64,000 bases of DNA, from contig CM058233.1 of the NCBI GenBank assembly GCA_030180135.1, forward strand, positions 108,603,994 through 108,667,993. The letters are read 5' to 3'. Positions 34,201 to 44,976 of the stretch are shown one piece after another. The notes beneath the pieces were generated by a model, which ran no database searches, was not told the origin of the DNA, and saw nothing but the letters and a program-made list of their open reading frames with translations. The translations under genes and the position numbers were made by a program. The DNA is from Orychophragmus violaceus (lineage: Eukaryota; Streptophyta; Magnoliopsida; Brassicales; Brassicaceae). Position 1 is the stretch's first letter; the number at the start of each line of letters is the position of its first letter.

Positions 34201-36178
34201 CAATGTCTCGAGTGATCCTCTCCTTGAGGTGAGGAGATCTAAGGAACGCACCAATGAGCGTGTGTAGCCTCTTTTGATGAGGTCCATTGATGCTGAGAAT
34301 AGAGTTTTCTCCAAGTAGTTCGGTGATTGACTTAGGGTATGCAGGGACGAATGTGTTCCCATGGTTTTGGAGCACCACTTTGTTTACCTCTGCATCAGTT
34401 GATATTATGATTGGTGTCCCTATTATGTTCGTCTTGAACACCTTCCCGTACCTATAGGTTTACATGTCGAAAGATTTCTGTAAGATTTACATATATATGA
34501 TATAACTAGTTCAACCAATTAAAATAAAATGTATCGTCTCCCCTCCCACATTCCAATCAATCTACTTATTTATTTCTTGTTTGAAAATGTATTATATACT
34601 AATAACTTTTATAAAACTTAGTTGACATTGCACTTATCTTTATTATATGCTATATTTGCATTCCGAACAGAAGACCAACCACTCAGGAGATAAGATGATC
34701 AATGGAACATTATATATAGTTATCACACTTAATATAGAATATATAGAATAATAAAAATGAGAAAATATGATAGCCAATTTAAGAAAAGTAAAATAAAATA
34801 ATAAAAATGAGAAAATATGGTAGTCAATTTAAGAAAAGTAATATAAAATAAAGTAAATAATAAATAGTTGGGAATTTTTATTTTCTGTCAATCTGAGGGT
34901 ATTTAAGAGGACACATCTTGGAAAATTTAATAGTGTACAGAAAATAATAATGAATGGCAGAAGAGCACAACAGAGATGTTTAGTGTGCATTATATTATAA
35001 TAGTAACATTGGAAAATAATATAGAAAACAGAAGAGATAAAGATGACACATGAAATGAAGTGAACTCAATCATAAAAAAAAACAAGATCCTCTGCTAAAA
35101 CTCTTTTGCTGTTGTATATGGCCAAGAGCATGAAGACAGGTTGGTTTTGTCAGTCTTTTATTAATCATTAAAATTATGTTGTATCCAAGAGTTTTAACTT
35201 ATCTATTCGCACCTCTCGATAGAGTAATTATATGTATCCAAACAAATTCATTATCACTATATGACCCCCTGTAAGAGTTTGTCTTTGCCTAGAAAGGAGA
35301 TAGGTTAGTTGTAGTTTAACGGAGGTAATTAATTAGGTGTTTAATTACAAAAGAAAACAGATGTTTGTTGCTCTGCGGTTACTAAAAAGATGGACTATGA
35401 ATAAATTGGTGGAGATTGGGAAATTTAAATCTTTTTGGTCATGCTTTAATTTAAATAGAAGATCTTTAAAAAAAAAGATTGGAAAATTGATTTATAAGAA
35501 TACAAATAGGAAACTAGATCAATTTCATAGACTAAATTCATAATTAAGCATTTAAGTTATTTATTTTGTTGACTGCAATGAAGCACCACTTTCTTAATAC
35601 TTTAGAAATTGAAGAAACTTTGAATAGTTTATGAAGTATTTTTCTTTTTGAATAGTCTATGAAGAATTTTAAAGAATTTTCATTCAATTCTCTTCTTTTT
35701 TTATTAGAGGATTTGTTAGAAAAAATGTTTGAATAGTTTATGAAGTATTTTTATTTTTGAATATTCTATGAAGAATTTTAAAGAATTTTCATTCAATTCT
35801 CTTTTTTTTTTAAAGTATTTGTTAGAAAATATGATTTGGAAAAAAAAGATCTGGTTAAAGGAATTAATAGAAAAAGACTTACAAAGACTTTCGTTTATCC
35901 ATGAAGGTAACAGGCCGAGAAGAATATCCACAAGCAATAAAGGCTAGGGTTTCTCCGATCACCGGCCATCCTAAGCTTCCCTTCGGAATCATTCCCTTCT
36001 TCTTCTCTTTCTTTCCATCTCTTGTTTTAGAGTTTCTTAGACGAAACCAGAGCCATGAACGGAGAAGAATACCAGCCGTCAAAACCAAGAAACCGGCGAC
36101 CCAATATTCCATGAAATAAGATGGCGAAGAAAGATTATCCGGCGACCGGAAAAGTCTTAGTTTTGGCGGAAAATACAT
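31255..36178 (-). CDS. CYP90C1: Cytochrome P450 90C1 (ROTUNDIFOLIA3), brassinosteroid C-23 hydroxylase
   Basis: Nine exons: 36178-35883, 34451-34127, 34014-33865, 33768-33511, 32456-32367, 32227-32149, 31991-31885, 31798-31668, 31372-31255. They join in frame to 517 residues (remembered A. thaliana ROT3, At4g36380, about 524). CYP90C1 acts with CYP90D1 as a brassinosteroid C-23 hydroxylase at the ER and promotes polar leaf elongation. The N-terminal membrane anchor is VAGFLVLTAGILLRSWLW, followed by the proline-rich hinge GSLGWPVIGETLAFI. Later marks are the I-helix region MIPGEETMPTAMTLAVKFL, the ExxR motif in NETLRM, FDPWRWD and the heme loop FTPFGGGQRLCPG with Cys about 457. An in-frame ATG exists 16 codons upstream (36226); the chosen start gives the N-terminus most like the ortholog. 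Intron 1 (1.4 kb) contains tandem repeats and intron 4 a GGTTCGG-type element. Confidence 0.93.
32964..33471. mobile_element. GGTTCGG-rich element, copy in CYP90C1 intron 4
   Basis: Termini AAGCATGGACATTT and the complementary AAATGTCCTGGCTT enclose about 508 bp of TCGGGT- and TTCGAA-type repeats with an A/T core. The layout is as in the copies at 20.4 and 45.5 kb. Target duplications are imperfect (ATGTGT versus ACGTGTG), suggesting an older insertion. Confidence 0.6.
34740..34858. repeat. Short tandem duplication in CYP90C1 intron 1
   Basis: Two adjacent copies of about 52 bp sharing ATAATAAAAATGAGAAAATA and CAATTTAAGAAAAGTAA. Confidence 0.8.
35622..35832. repeat. Tandem duplication in CYP90C1 intron 1
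   Basis: Two copies of about 105 bp (about 35622-35728 and 35729-35832) share GAATAGTTTATGAAGTATTT, CTATGAAGAATTTTAAAGAA and TTTTCATTCAATTCTCTT. It starts about 50 bp from the exon 1 donor. Confidence 0.85.
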
Positions 36179-36843
36179 GAACACACCAAAGGAAGTTAAC
36201 CGGTTTTCTTGGCAATAATTATACATGCCAAATCACATGAACATGTATTGCAAAATATAGCAAAATAAATGTGAGGAGATGATAGAGAATTAGGTTTGAT
36301 CAAATCTCAAAATCCATGCATGAGGAGAAAGTGAGAGAACAAACAAATATTTGTAGAGGTAGAAGCTATGGTGATGTCATTTTCAATGGGGGCCGAACAG
36401 AGGAATAAATGATACACATACATCTTTCTATCAAGCTATATACATTATATTCTTTCCTTTTTTTGGACAAACTACATATTATATTCAATCTAATAAAAAC
36501 TAAAACAGTCAATTAGTAAATATATGTATATTCAACTTCAAAAATAAGTAAAGCAATTAATTATTTGATTTTTTTTGAAGTAACAATATGCTTGTATTAA
36601 CTTATTTATTGCTATTTGACTAAAATAAAACCCTTCGGTTATAGTATATGTTAAAATTTGACTTCACATATCTTTACATTTATTTAATACATAAATGACA
36701 TAAAATTACTAACTGAATTGTAACTATATTAGATGACTTCCCTTGGAAAATAGATATGTTTTATCTGGAATTAGTATTTAGTTTACAATGAAGTTTGTTT
36801 GTTTGTTTTTTAAATGCATTAGATTGGTGAAATAGCACACACA
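36179..36843. other. CYP90C1 upstream region
   Basis: Promoter-side AT-rich DNA with no further gene. No clear TATA box could be assigned. Confidence 0.4.
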
Positions 36844-37040
36844 CAGGGGCGGACGCAGGTGCAACGGTACGGAGTCCCGTGCCCCCTACTGTTTTTTGTT
36901 TTTTCTTTAATAACTTAAGTTAATTTGAATTAGTATTCTTAATTTAGTGAAGAAAAACAAAAAATGCCCCCAATTAAAATTTTATTTTGTCATGTTTAAT
37001 ATTGTGCCCCCGACTAAAATCGGTTCTAGATTCGCCCCTG
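36844..37040. mobile_element. hAT-type MITE
   Basis: A 197 bp element with termini CAGGGGCGGA and the complementary TTCGCCCCTG. It is flanked by CACACACA on both sides, an 8 bp duplication as expected for hAT elements, although it lies in a CA-repeat and could be fortuitous. The interior has GTGCCCCCT and its inverted partner GTGCCCCCGACTAAAATC. No coding capacity. Confidence 0.75.
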
Positions 37041-38310
37041 CACACACACATATATATATATATATACATACATATCTAGTTATTATTAAGTAAATATTTT
37101 TTTGATAAGTTTGCCTTTAGATTATAAATTAACTTTCATAATAAAAATATCATCAGTATAATCTAAAATAATAATTTCTATGTGAATTAAATAAGACTTT
37201 TATGTTATTTATTGTTATAATTCTTAAATAAATTTAATGTTGGGACCTTGGGATCCAAGGTGTTGGGTCTCATTTACCGGTAACTTTTTAGTTATGGTCA
37301 TTAATAAATTTACTATTAAACGTTTTTTTGTGGGTTGGCATGTGATAAATTAATATGAATAAAGAAACATTTTTTGTTTACTGGTTAAAAATTCACTTAT
37401 ATAGTTTTTTCTTTATCAGAATTCGATTGTACCTCAAAAATTTAGAAAATAGTTTAGGGACTTTGTTGACATAAAAAATATATATAAAAATTTCTCATAG
37501 TTTATAAATGTATTAATTTCTTAAATGTAACTATTTAAGCATTCAACCATTATATCATATGTTTTTTTTGTCCAACATTATATCATATGATTATCATATC
37601 TGAGTTGCAATGTATAATACATTAGTTATATATATTAAATTTCGACAAAATTTTTTTCTTGTTTTTCCATTATTATTAGAGGTTTCGGTCTGAAAGATTC
37701 ATATTCTAATTGGTAACTTCCAACTGCATCGGTTTAAAATATATTGCATTATTTATTAACAATCATAAAAATGATATAAAAGATTATAAAAAAATAATTA
37801 TTTTTAACTTTTTGTTACCATTTTTATTAATAGTTTTCATTAACAATTGTCCATTATTCAACTGTTTATCATTTCGGCTAATAGTTAATATAACCTATCT
37901 ATTTTTGTTCACCAATTGAATCCTCAAATTCTTAACATTTGATCAACTTTAACTTGTCTTATAACATCGGATCCGAAGTTTTTTAAAAATTATAAATCTA
38001 AGTCGACATTTAGATTAATTTAAGAGAACAAAGAAAATATTAATTGGAGGAATAAATGAGGGGACAGAAATTGGTAGCGGCTATTGTGCCACGCTTAGGC
38101 CGTTTTGTCTCGTCTCATTTTTAGACATTAGATAGCTACTTCTCACCCCCACCAGATTTTCTTCTATCTAAATATTTATTGTTTTCATTATTCGTTTTAT
38201 CCATTTTTATAAGAAAAAATTCCTTGTACAGGAGGAAGCGTAAGAAATAGCAACCAAGTGATAAACGAGCATCACCAAGTTAAAGTTTTTGATGAACTAA
38301 GACAGTAGAT
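37041..38310. other. AT-rich spacer
   Basis: No gene recognised; includes a CCTTGGGATCCAAGG palindrome at about 37246. Confidence 0.45.
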
Positions 38311-38315
38311 TATAC

Positions 38316-40030
38316 CTTCATCCGCTACCACCTCCACATGATTTTCATTGTCAATAACTCGGAAAGATACGTTCTCTAACCATAACACTGCCGCAAGCAA
38401 TCCAAATACACGGTCTTGCTGCTCTTTAGGGATTTGAACAATGTCAAAAGCTTCCTACAAATGTAGAGACATGACTGAAAATAAAAAGATAACATACTTG
38501 GCATCTTAACTATGGAAACAGAAGAAAGCACATGAAAGAGTAGCATAACGATTACCAGTAGTTTGTGAAATTTCTGAGCATCATCAACACGGTCGATAGT
38601 CAAGCAATCACTCTGGTTCAGGTAAGTATACTCACTTGTTGTTTTAAGCTTCAATCTCTCTGCTAAAACCATTGAAAAGATAGTTTAGCAAAAGGACAAA
38701 TTAAGCAATATTTTATGTATGTTTGTGTTCTATTTAGAAAAGCATTTCTAAAGAAAGACATCGATAATAAGGCAAGTAGAGGACCACACATACACATCCA
38801 AAGCAAGTTTGAACATCAAACAATCATCACTAAAAGATTGTACCAAGTTCGAAATGAAATGAAGTAATATTTCATGCTTTTTCTTTGATTGGCATAGAAA
38901 CTTAAACCATAACTTGGCTGAAACATATGTCTTTCTTTAGATGAATATAGTAAGGAATACAATAAGGAATCAGAACAAATTAGCATACTACTAACTAACC
39001 AGCACACCAATGTCCGCATGAGATGCTCCACTAATCATATTTGGTACACAACGCTTGTGACCATACAAGTTCAAAAAGCAGAGATAATTAGGAAAAAAAA
39101 TACTTGACATGAATGACAAATGAACAAAAACTATCATTTTAGGTTGATCCATTACCGGAGCATCCAAAATTGTAAATCTAGTGCTCCCAGATTCAAAATG
39201 AGCCCTTCCATCTTCAACTGTTTTACCCTGTCAATGTAGGAAGTAAGCCATACCACTTAGCTAAGTTAGATTTAACATAAACATTGCTGGGAATACTACA
39301 GACGTGAAATCTATCATCTCCGACACATTTATAGCAAACAAAGAAACATTAATCGATCCCAAGTACCTTGGCCCTCTCTTCTTCATTTGTATCCATTATA
39401 TATGCCATATACCTAGCATAGAACACAACAAGTTAGGAAAACATAAGTTAAAACAGAAGCAATCCTTATCAGTTTGATTAATTAAGCACAAACACTCACC
39501 AGCTTTCTCTACTTTTCTCTTTTGCTTCCTTTTCATACTTTTGGATTGTTCGGTCGTCCACTTGACCGCTAAGGAAGAGGTTTTTGTCCTCCAAATGTAA
39601 ACTTTCCAGCATCTACAATTGAAAAAGTGGCCATGTAAAGATTAAATCAATTAGCTTTGAAACCATGTGTCTACACAAGACAATTTTCTTACAATCTAAA
39701 ATGGAACGCAAATTTTCCCAGAAACTATAGACGAATTATCTGTTATGAAAATTTAATTTATGAAGAAAATTTTTCAAGTAGATGGCCTTAACAACATTCC
39801 CAATGAACAACACATCAATTATCTTTTTGTTTGCCTCTGTCTCATCTTCAGCTTCCTCTTTGGCAGCCTTCTCTTTAGCTAAAATGATTAAATATACGAG
39901 AGAGATGTATAAGTCTGCAACCAGACAACATGATCGCATAAAGATGAGAAAATAGTAGTATGAGAGATCTAAGAACCTTTCGCTGGGTTATGCACGGGAT
40001 GTAGCACTTCTTGATCATGATCCTCGGAAG
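38316..40030 (-). pseudogene. Chimeric pseudogene: eRF3 GTPase exons followed by myosin VIII exons
   Basis: In transcription order, six exons resemble the translation termination GTPase eRF3 (Sup35/GSPT-like): 40030-39977 (SEDHDQEVLHPVHNPAKG), 39878-39792 (AKEKAAKEEAEDETEANKK, FIGNV), 39612-39500 (DAGKFTFGGQ, then GQVDDRTIQKYEKEAKEKS), 39412-39367 (YMAYIMDTNEEERAK), 39227-39156 (GKTVEDGRAHFE, TRFTILDAP) and 39062-39000 (GHKRCVPNMISGASHADIGV). Two further exons are from a myosin VIII motor: 38659-38556 (SEYTYLNQSDCLTIDRVDDA) and 38454-38316 (EAFDIVQIPKEQQDR, LLAAVLWLENVSFRV). The eRF3 part is dead: the GHVDAGKST P-loop is altered, the donor after exon 2 is TT instead of GT (39791-39790), exon 3 has a frameshift giving a stop, and the acceptor before the last exon lacks AG. 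The myosin exons stay open with good splice sites. Introns are kept, so copying was from DNA, not mRNA. Confidence 0.8.
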
Positions 40031-40680
40031 CTGAAATCACCAATGTTGAACGGAAAAAAAAATCACCAATGAGGTATACCTCAAATAAATTTAACTAACT
40101 TTTCAGAAAAATCAAATAGAAAGAAAGGGGACATAAAAGATCTATCAACCTTGCACATCAGAACTGGCGCTGATTTTTGCACCTTATCTTTCAGGTCTGT
40201 CAAGCAAGGATAAGTATGACACCTCTAAACAAGCTATCTACCAAGCACAAATCGCCACGGTATTCGGCGAGGCGCAAACCTCCGGAGGATGATGATTGCA
40301 GCAGAGGGTCTTGGTCGAAGGTTTTCATACCCTAGGTGACTACGATTATCGATGGGAATTGACGGTTGTCGACCGTAGGAGGGACGACGAGGTAATGGCC
40401 TGGAAGTTTATCTGAAAAAGAGAGAGCTGGATCGACAAAAATGAGTTTTGTTAATGGACCCTTGAGACGTCAAAAAATAATAATAATAATGGACGCTTGA
40501 TCTTACGAGTAATAACTTTTTTTTGGAATATGTATACAATGAGATGGAAGAAAAATTTGATATGATTGGTTTAGACTTTATTTCATTAAGCTTAGGTGTC
40601 ATCTCCAGAATGCTTCTAAAAGCTGATGTGTCATGCTCTTGGAGAGACATCCTGCTATTATATATATAATTAGCAACATA
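40031..40680 (-). other. Upstream flank of the chimeric pseudogene
   Basis: Two short open stretches on the reverse strand, MKTFDQDPLLQSSSSGG (about 40330-40230) and LTDLKDKVQKSAPVLMCK (about 40205-40150), look exon-like and are followed by GT. They may be further captured pieces, but no family was recognised. At about 40590-40660 the reverse-strand sequence ATGTCTCTCCAAGAGCATG resembles, from memory, sequence near Helitron 5' ends in Arabidopsis. Confidence 0.3.
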
Positions 40681-42780
40681 CTATAACATCTTAGTTCTGA
40701 GTTAAACTCTGTTCTAAACACCTTTTTAACTGATAAAACTAGTTAGAGAGCCCAAATAAGTTCTCGCATTATTGGTAATCATCTAAGTAATGACTATTCG
40801 ATATATATATATATATATAATGTTTACGGTTTTCTTGGTTATATATATATATATATATAATGTTTACGGTTTTATAACCAAGAAGAAGAGGTTACATAAT
40901 GTAAGAAATTAATATAAACGAGACCTTACTCTTATAAACTATTCAATATTTTTAGTCGTTTATATATTATACATGCAATTAATTTTGGCTGTGCATGCTA
41001 TAGTTAAGTTTAGATCTCAGTATAGGATCCACTTCCCCACATTGTTTATTTAGCAAAGTATATATATGATCACAGCAACTTAAAGATCGAACGGAAAAAA
41101 GAAAGAAAATATGATCAAATGCATTGAAAGAATAAAATTATTTACGCAACTGAAGATCTACTTTTAGAATTTGAAACAATGATGAACATAATAAGTTCAC
41201 CGATTAATCCATGATACTAAATCATGACAGCCATATGAAATGCGATCTATGTAAATCAGTACCACTAAAGGAGTATTTTGTACCCCTACTTCTTATTTAA
41301 TACTTAAACTAAACTATATGAAATACTTAATCCAACTTTATTATTGGGGAATATGATTACTACCACATGTCACATGATCTTTTTCTTACCGCTCCTAAAG
41401 TAAAAATCGTTAGAATAGAGTTACGACGTAGTTATGTATTTTTATAATAGATTATAGGTGATCAAATTAATTATTGTACAAAATTTAGCGAGTTTTCGTA
41501 GAACTAATTTACAGATTATTGATAGTTTTACAAACTTTTACCTCATTGTTTTAATGTATAGTCGTATCCATCATAGATATATAAACTTTATATAAAAAGT
41601 TTTAGCCTGTAATTGACCTTGATTATCCAAAAAAACGAAGGTCTTATTAAGACCAAACAATCGATTAGCACATATCTAGAGATTAATTAAATTACTTGTT
41701 AAATACTAAGACATGTTACATTACCATCAAAATTAGTTTCAGGAATATTAATATAGAGTTAGAATATCGTTAGATATTTTTATAATGGACGATACATGAT
41801 CAAACTAATTATTTACAAGTTTCGTAGACACACATGTTATGTGATAATTTTTTAAAAAAACTGACGTCATTTTTAATGCATAGTCGACTCTTTAGACAAC
41901 TAAACTTTGCTTTAGAGTTCGAAAGTTTGATTTGATTGACCTTTTCTTTGTATTCAGTTTTCACTTCTCTATTTTAGATTCAAGGTTTAATTTTTAGATC
42001 AATGAGAGTCGATTTTTATTGTGTTAACATGGTTTAGACTCACAGTTTGTACTAATTTGGTTTAAGAATGTAGAAAGATCACTAGCCTTCTTTTTTGTTG
42101 TGCAGTCGCGCCTCATGTACTAAAGACTCATGAGACTCCGTGGTGCCTAGGCTTGAGGCTCATTATCTCACTTCATCGTCTCAGTGTGCCTGGCGCCATT
42201 TTAAACATAGATTGCAATACTTGAGAAGCTTCTTTTATCGGGTAAACGATGAGACCGTGTAAAAGAAAAGGGACATGGTCCGATGCAAGTTTATATAACT
42301 GTTAGTTATATATGTATGTATAACGGCCTTTTTACTTTATTAAAATGCCCGTTGGGTTTCTCTTGAACTGGCATATATCGGACTTTATATTCGATGCAAG
42401 CCCATGAGTTTGAATAATTACAAGTTTTGGTAGTATTATTTTGCCAAAAAAGGAAACAAAAAAATCATATCATTTTTATTTTATTTTAATTACGGGCAGA
42501 GTCCTTTGGTTCTTATCGGACAGAGTCTGCCCATTTTTGAACTGTGCTTTCTTCGAAGCTGCACGAGACTATTCCTAAAAGTAAATATATTATTAGAGCT
42601 CAAACTTTCTCCTCTTTTGTTTGTCTTATGAAAAGAAAATATGAATTTGTGTTTGTATGCTTGATTTTCTCCTTTTGGGTGATCGGAAATTCTTCTTTAT
42701 TTCTTCCAGTCGAAATATTAGGGCTTTTACTTAGCCTTTGGTTTATCTGAAAATTCGATATTAAAAGTCTGAAACTTTGC
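40681..42780. other. AT-rich repeat-bearing spacer
   Basis: An AT microsatellite with a direct repeat (TATATATATATAATGTTTAC) lies at 40800-40875. A diverged direct duplication is at about 41440-41600 and 41785-41930 (GATCAAATTAATTAT / GATCAAACTAATTAT; TAATGTATAGTCG / TAATGCATAGTCG). No gene was seen. Confidence 0.45.
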
Positions 42781-42782
42781 TC

Positions 42783-42915
42783 GACACAGATACCATATTA
42801 AGTTATATGAGATTCCATCCTAAAACTAATTGGTGATAAGCAGAGTGACCCATATTCTTTATATATTAAGTGAGATTTCCTCCAATTTCCGATGTGGGAT
42901 AATATTCTCTAATAT
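42783..42915 (-). mobile_element. TRIM solo LTR remnant
   Basis: Reverse-strand order CCCACATCGGAAATTGG, AATATATAAAGAATATGGG, ACCAATTAGTTTTAGGATGG, TTAATATGGTATC matches the LTR end and start of the primer site of the outer TRIM near 27.6 kb. No partner LTR is nearby. Confidence 0.6.
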
Positions 42916-43884
42916 TTCCTTCACTCTTTTCTTGCAGCTTTTAGGTTTAGTAGAACCGTATGTCTACGAGTAGACATCAAAGCACATCAGTGCAGAGCAT
43001 GGATTAAGTGTAATGAAAGCTAATGAAATCTTGTTTAGCAAGTCACCTGAATCTGTGAGCTAACAAAACAACAAATCGAACTACATATGTCTAGAGCTTT
43101 TCGGGTTATTCTCTGCCATTCTATTCTTCACTGAAATATAATATTTGCAGGTTGCATTAATGGTTTCCATGAAAATGTTGATGGACCCTAAGGAGATTCT
43201 CTCCATAAGGTAAAAAAAGATTATGCTTTATGATTACGCATCAAAATTATTGAAAGCATCTATCAATCTATGAATGTTCTTGCAACGTCGAAAGTGAGGA
43301 GGAATCATCATCTTTAATTTGGAATCATTGACATTCTTTTTTAGACGAATTGCAAGGTGGTAATGAGGAGATGATTCTTCATAAAGAATAAAGTGGAATA
43401 TGAGCAGCCAAGATTGAGCAGTATGATTGATGCAAAGGAATAAAAAGCAAGTGTTGATTAGAAAGTTATTTAAACTCACAAAAGTGTATATGCTTAATGT
43501 CTTAGATAAGAAAGAATAAAAACCTATGGAGCTTACGTGTATTAGAAGTCAATAGTTTGCAGTGTATTTAGACCTAAAACTCGAAAGAGAAGAATCTCTC
43601 AAATAATATCTTTCTATTATTGGCAGTTTCGGTTATAATGGATCTTCTTGATTTGTTCACAGACTTGGAAATTATTACCTGATTTTGGTTATTCTTCTTG
43701 TGTCAATCTTTCTTCTATAATAGGTCTCAGAGAAGCAAGATTTGTCCAAGACCCTTACTGAACCGGTAAAAAATGGAATTGGTTAAACCCGAACGAAAGT
43801 TCTCTCTAGCTTAAGAGACATGCCATTGATATATTCACATTTTGGTTAAAAACCAATGTCATAACAAGTGTATTTTCTGAGACC
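42916..43884. other. Spacer with a possible stray exon
   Basis: At 43151-43208 the plus strand reads TTTGCAG, an open exon-like stretch (VALMVSMKMLMDPKEIL) and AAG|GTAAAA. This may be an orphan exon fragment but no family was recognised. A reverse-strand frame at 43234-43479 also has no resemblance. Confidence 0.3.
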
Positions 43885-43887
43885 TAA

Positions 43888-44167
43888 GAGCAACTCCATT
43901 GGGATAACATAGGGGTGGGTCTCTTAAAATAAAAATATTAAAATAATGTGGGTCCCACATGGGACCCACTTTTTTTTTAAGAAACCGTAGCCGAAATGCC
44001 TTGACTAAGGAACGCTCCTTGTTTCTGTCTCGCCACGTGTCGACCACCCATTGGTTGACCTTTTTTTTTGTATTTTTTTTTTTTCGCCTCTACAAAAAAA
44101 AAAAAAAAAAAATTAATAAAAAATTAAAGGTAAGAGACTTACCTGGGTTCCACCGGTGGAGATGCTC
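43888..44167. mobile_element. Tourist/Harbinger-like MITE
   Basis: A 280 bp element flanked by TAA (43885-43887, 44168-44170). Its termini are GAGCAACTCCATTGGG and the complementary CCACCGGTGGAGATGCTC. The interior has AATGTGGGTCCCACATGGGA, CGCCACGTGTCGACC and GGTAAGAGACTTACCTGG. It is the best-preserved member of the family also seen at 12.9 kb. Confidence 0.85.
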
Positions 44168-44170
44168 TAA

Positions 44171-44903
44171 GTTGGACTAGTTAGATACTTTGAAATATTA
44201 GATCAGTAACACCATAGCCATGTCATTACAATGCATACAAAATCAAGATTTTAACGACAAGTCACATTTGATGTAATCAAATTATCGAGTCAAGTTGCTT
44301 ACACATTCCATCCAAAATAATCACAGGCGCCAAAAGGACAATGAAAGCAACATGAACTATCAACAACAAAAATCGTAAGGCTCCAATGAGTGATAATCCA
44401 TCAACCGGTAAATAGTGGTTGTGGTCTATTAGATCCCACTTGTTTAAGACTCGTCTGGTTGGTCTAGGCTAGAGATCGGTTTATTTCAAACGTAGGACTA
44501 TCTAACTTTTTTTTATTTGGTCATCCGTAAACGTTTTCAATGATTAAAAAACACAGATTTTTATGGATCTCGAGGATTAGTCTGTGTTTCGGCTTAGGAT
44601 AATTCCGGCTATAAGAAAAATGGAAGTTGGAGATAAACTTGTATAAGATGCATATTATTTTGGTTACAATAAACTTGTACATAACTCGGATAAATACATG
44701 GCATGAATTATAATATAGGAAATAAAGGTTTACTGAAAATAGATATTGGAATGTCCAACGATAATATTCCAAACTGATATGATCGTGATCGTGAGTGTAG
44801 CAAAAGCATGTAAAGATTCGGTTCTCCAGCACAAGTGGAAAGACATGATAAAACGATGTCGGCTTGATGACTGGACATAGATATCATACAATGCTTCAAA
44901 CAC
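44171..44903. other. UBC17 upstream region
   Basis: No second gene. Reverse-strand frames at 44521-44945 lack any resemblance to a family. Confidence 0.45.
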
Positions 44904-44910
44904 TATAAAA
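44904..44910 (+). promoter_or_regulatory. TATA box of UBC17
   Basis: TATAAAA lies about 70 bp upstream of the ATG at 44977. Confidence 0.55.
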
Positions 44911-44976
44911 AGGCTCTGGATATGGCTAAGGAGACAACAACACACAAACTCATCACTGTAATAACTATAGACACAA

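Noticed and set aside
41440..41930. Diverged direct duplication as a transposon
   Set aside because: No termini or target duplications were found; only scattered similarity supports it, so it is mentioned only within the spacer entry.
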